From JARROD01 sp037384225 (lineage in GTDB: Bacteria > Pseudomonadota > Gammaproteobacteria > Pseudomonadales > Cellvibrionaceae), in contig JARROD010000234.1 of NCBI GenBank assembly GCA_037384225.1, positions 1 to 6,968 on the forward strand: a stretch of DNA of 6,968 nt, read 5' to 3'. The position numbers were made by a program, and so were the translations under genes. The notes under the pieces were generated by a model that was not told the DNA's origin, did not search any database, and saw nothing but the letters and a program-made list of their open reading frames with translations. Position 1 is the first letter of the stretch, and each line of letters begins with the position of its first letter. Shown piece after piece: positions 6,271 to 6,968 of this stretch.

Positions 6271-6426
6271 ACGAAATAACTTCCGGCCCCTTTATCAGTA
6301 CTAAAAAGGGGTTTCGAGGCGCCCGTCTGGTGTCATTGCAAAAACTCGACGTAGGCCCACCAAGCCTAAAGTTTTTGCGCCTAGCCAAGCAGGCGCCTCA
6401 AAACCGAAAACGGGAAGTTATTCCGT
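6271..6426. repeat. large nested imperfect palindrome, possible miniature element
   Basis: Four nested stems share one axis. The outer stem is 6271-6284 with 6413-6426 (13 of 14 pairs, ACGAAATAACTTCC). The middle stem is 6310-6323 with 6392-6405 (13 of 14, GGTTTCGAGGCGCC). The inner stem is 6338-6346 with 6370-6378 (9 of 9, GCAAAAACT). The tip is TAGGC/GCCTA (6352-6356, 6364-6368) around a 7-nt loop. A side hairpin CCCCTTT/AAAGGGG (6287-6293, 6305-6311) competes with the middle stem. Weak symmetry seems to extend to about 6257 and 6440. A small open frame across it (6267-6461) looks accidental. It could be a non-autonomous mobile element, a dispersed palindromic repeat or a structured-DNA recombination site. 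Confidence 0.7.
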
Positions 6427-6442
6427 ACCCATTCCTTAACGG

Positions 6443-6740
6443 CGCACGATGCACCTCCTAGACTCTGAGAACCCCGCAAGCCAACTCCCCTTCATTTGTA
6501 GTTTTTGATATTTCAATACTCAGGGATTTTGGAAAAAAATATGCTGGTTAACGTCCACCATATTCGAAAACACTTTGTGTGTAAATTCGGGAACATTAAG
6601 CCATGCTACCACAAGCATCTTTAATTTTTTTACACTCGCCAAAGCTATTCATTGGCACTTAGATGCACACGGCTCCCGATTTTCCATGCTAGGATATTGA
6701 CTCCATATAAATACTATAACAGTAATGGGAAAATATCACT
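6443..6740. other. AT-rich intergenic region before the exported-protein gene
   Basis: No coding signal on either strand. A 5-bp hairpin ATGCT/AGCAT (6603-6607, 6614-6618) is followed by a T-rich run (6619-6631) but is too weak to call a terminator. Near the gene, TTGACT (6697-6702), TATAAA (6706-6711) and TATAAC (6715-6720) look promoter-like but do not pair at normal spacing, so the promoter is unresolved. Confidence 0.45.
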
Positions 6741-6968
6741 ATGAAAAGATACACAAGTTCTTGTTCAATATTTAAAAATAAATTTTTGTCTTTGTTGATA
6801 TTAGCTTTTGGAATATTGCTGACCTGTACCGCCAGTGCACGCATGAAACCGCTCACTGTTACTGAGCTGGTAAAGCAAAGCACACATGTTGTGGAGGCAG
6901 AATTATTGAAAATCAACAGTCATTGGTCTGCTGACAAGACATATATCTATACAGCTGCAACATTCAAG
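6741..6968 (+). CDS. unknown exported protein (C-terminus beyond window)
   Basis: Seventy-six codons are present, running open to the window edge. The N-terminus is a clear signal peptide: basic MKRYTSSCSIFKNK, hydrophobic FLSLLILAFGILL, then TCTASA with likely cleavage after ASA (~residue 33). The mature start, with PLTVTELVKQSTHVVEAEL followed by HWSADKTYIYTAATFK, reads like the opening beta-rich segment of secreted proteins beginning with LT..EL...S..VV.. and a tyrosine/threonine-rich strand. I do not recognise a named family with confidence. A weak ribosome site (GGGA, 6727-6730) lies 10 nt upstream. The ATG at 6725 is in another frame. Its relation to the sugar-uptake genes is unclear, since the decayed region separates them. 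Confidence 0.7.
   Translation, partial: MKRYTSSCSIFKNKFLSLLILAFGILLTCTASARMKPLTVTELVKQSTHVVEAELLKINSHWSADKTYIYTAATFK

Noticed and set aside
6275..6422. attC identity for the large palindrome (TAAC...GTTA ends)
   Set aside because: The would-be cores AAATAAC and GTTATTC violate the RYYYAAC/GTTRRRY consensus.
6267..6461. 64-codon plus-strand open frame
   Set aside because: It lies almost wholly within the large palindrome, has no ribosome site and no recognisable domain; the frame is best explained by the repeat.
6603..6631. Terminator with ATGCT/AGCAT stem and T-run
   Set aside because: A 5-bp stem with two G-C pairs is too weak, and there is no upstream gene whose transcript it would end.
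6689..6916. 75-codon minus-strand open frame at the right edge
   Set aside because: It lies antisense to the signal-peptide gene at 6741, whose N-terminus is convincing; the antisense protein shows no plausible organisation.

Overview
The window looks like an accessory carbohydrate-uptake locus from a Gram-negative, probably marine or polysaccharide-degrading gammaproteobacterium. This rests on a TonB-dependent outer-membrane receptor (which needs an outer membrane), a LacY/CscB-type proton symporter and a LacI-family repressor arranged as a compact sugar regulon, plus moderate to low GC in the flanks. The genus cannot be fixed from the sequence.

Left two thirds (1-5172), the functional module. 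On the minus strand a TonB-dependent receptor (3773-1239) is followed after 87 bp by a LacY-family permease (1151 to the window edge, C-terminus missing). The permease resembles the E. coli sucrose permease CscB more than LacY around helix VIII. Divergently, on the plus strand, lies a LacI-family regulator (4153-5172). The spacer between the divergent genes carries three near-palindromic operators with the core AAACGTTT, spaced exactly 32 bp apart. They cover the best receptor promoter candidate. The receptor's untranslated leader also carries three 9-bp tandem repeats ending in a 16-bp perfect palindrome. The simplest model is that the sugar is imported across the outer membrane by the receptor and across the inner membrane by the permease, and that it or a derivative releases the LacI-type repressor. 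A sucrose-like or related oligosaccharide is the best guess. No catabolic enzyme is in the window, and one may follow the permease beyond position 1.

Right third (5173-6740), a gene-poor decay zone. It holds the last ~28 codons of a ParE-type toxin (minus strand), interrupted by a decayed insertion element at 5370-6095. That element has 22-bp imperfect terminal inverted repeats (19 of 22 matching, TG...CA ends). It encloses three out-of-frame remnants of an integrase-core transposase that has lost its catalytic centre, and one deletion scar carries a 20-bp perfect tandem duplication. Next comes a nested imperfect palindrome of ~156 bp (6271-6426), possibly a miniature mobile element. At the right edge (6741-6968) a plus-strand gene for an unknown exported protein begins.

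No RNA gene, CRISPR array or complete mobile element was found. I see no clearly new biological system. The points most worth a second look are the phased triple operator, an EF-hand-like loop and a vicinal cysteine pair in the receptor, and the large palindrome.
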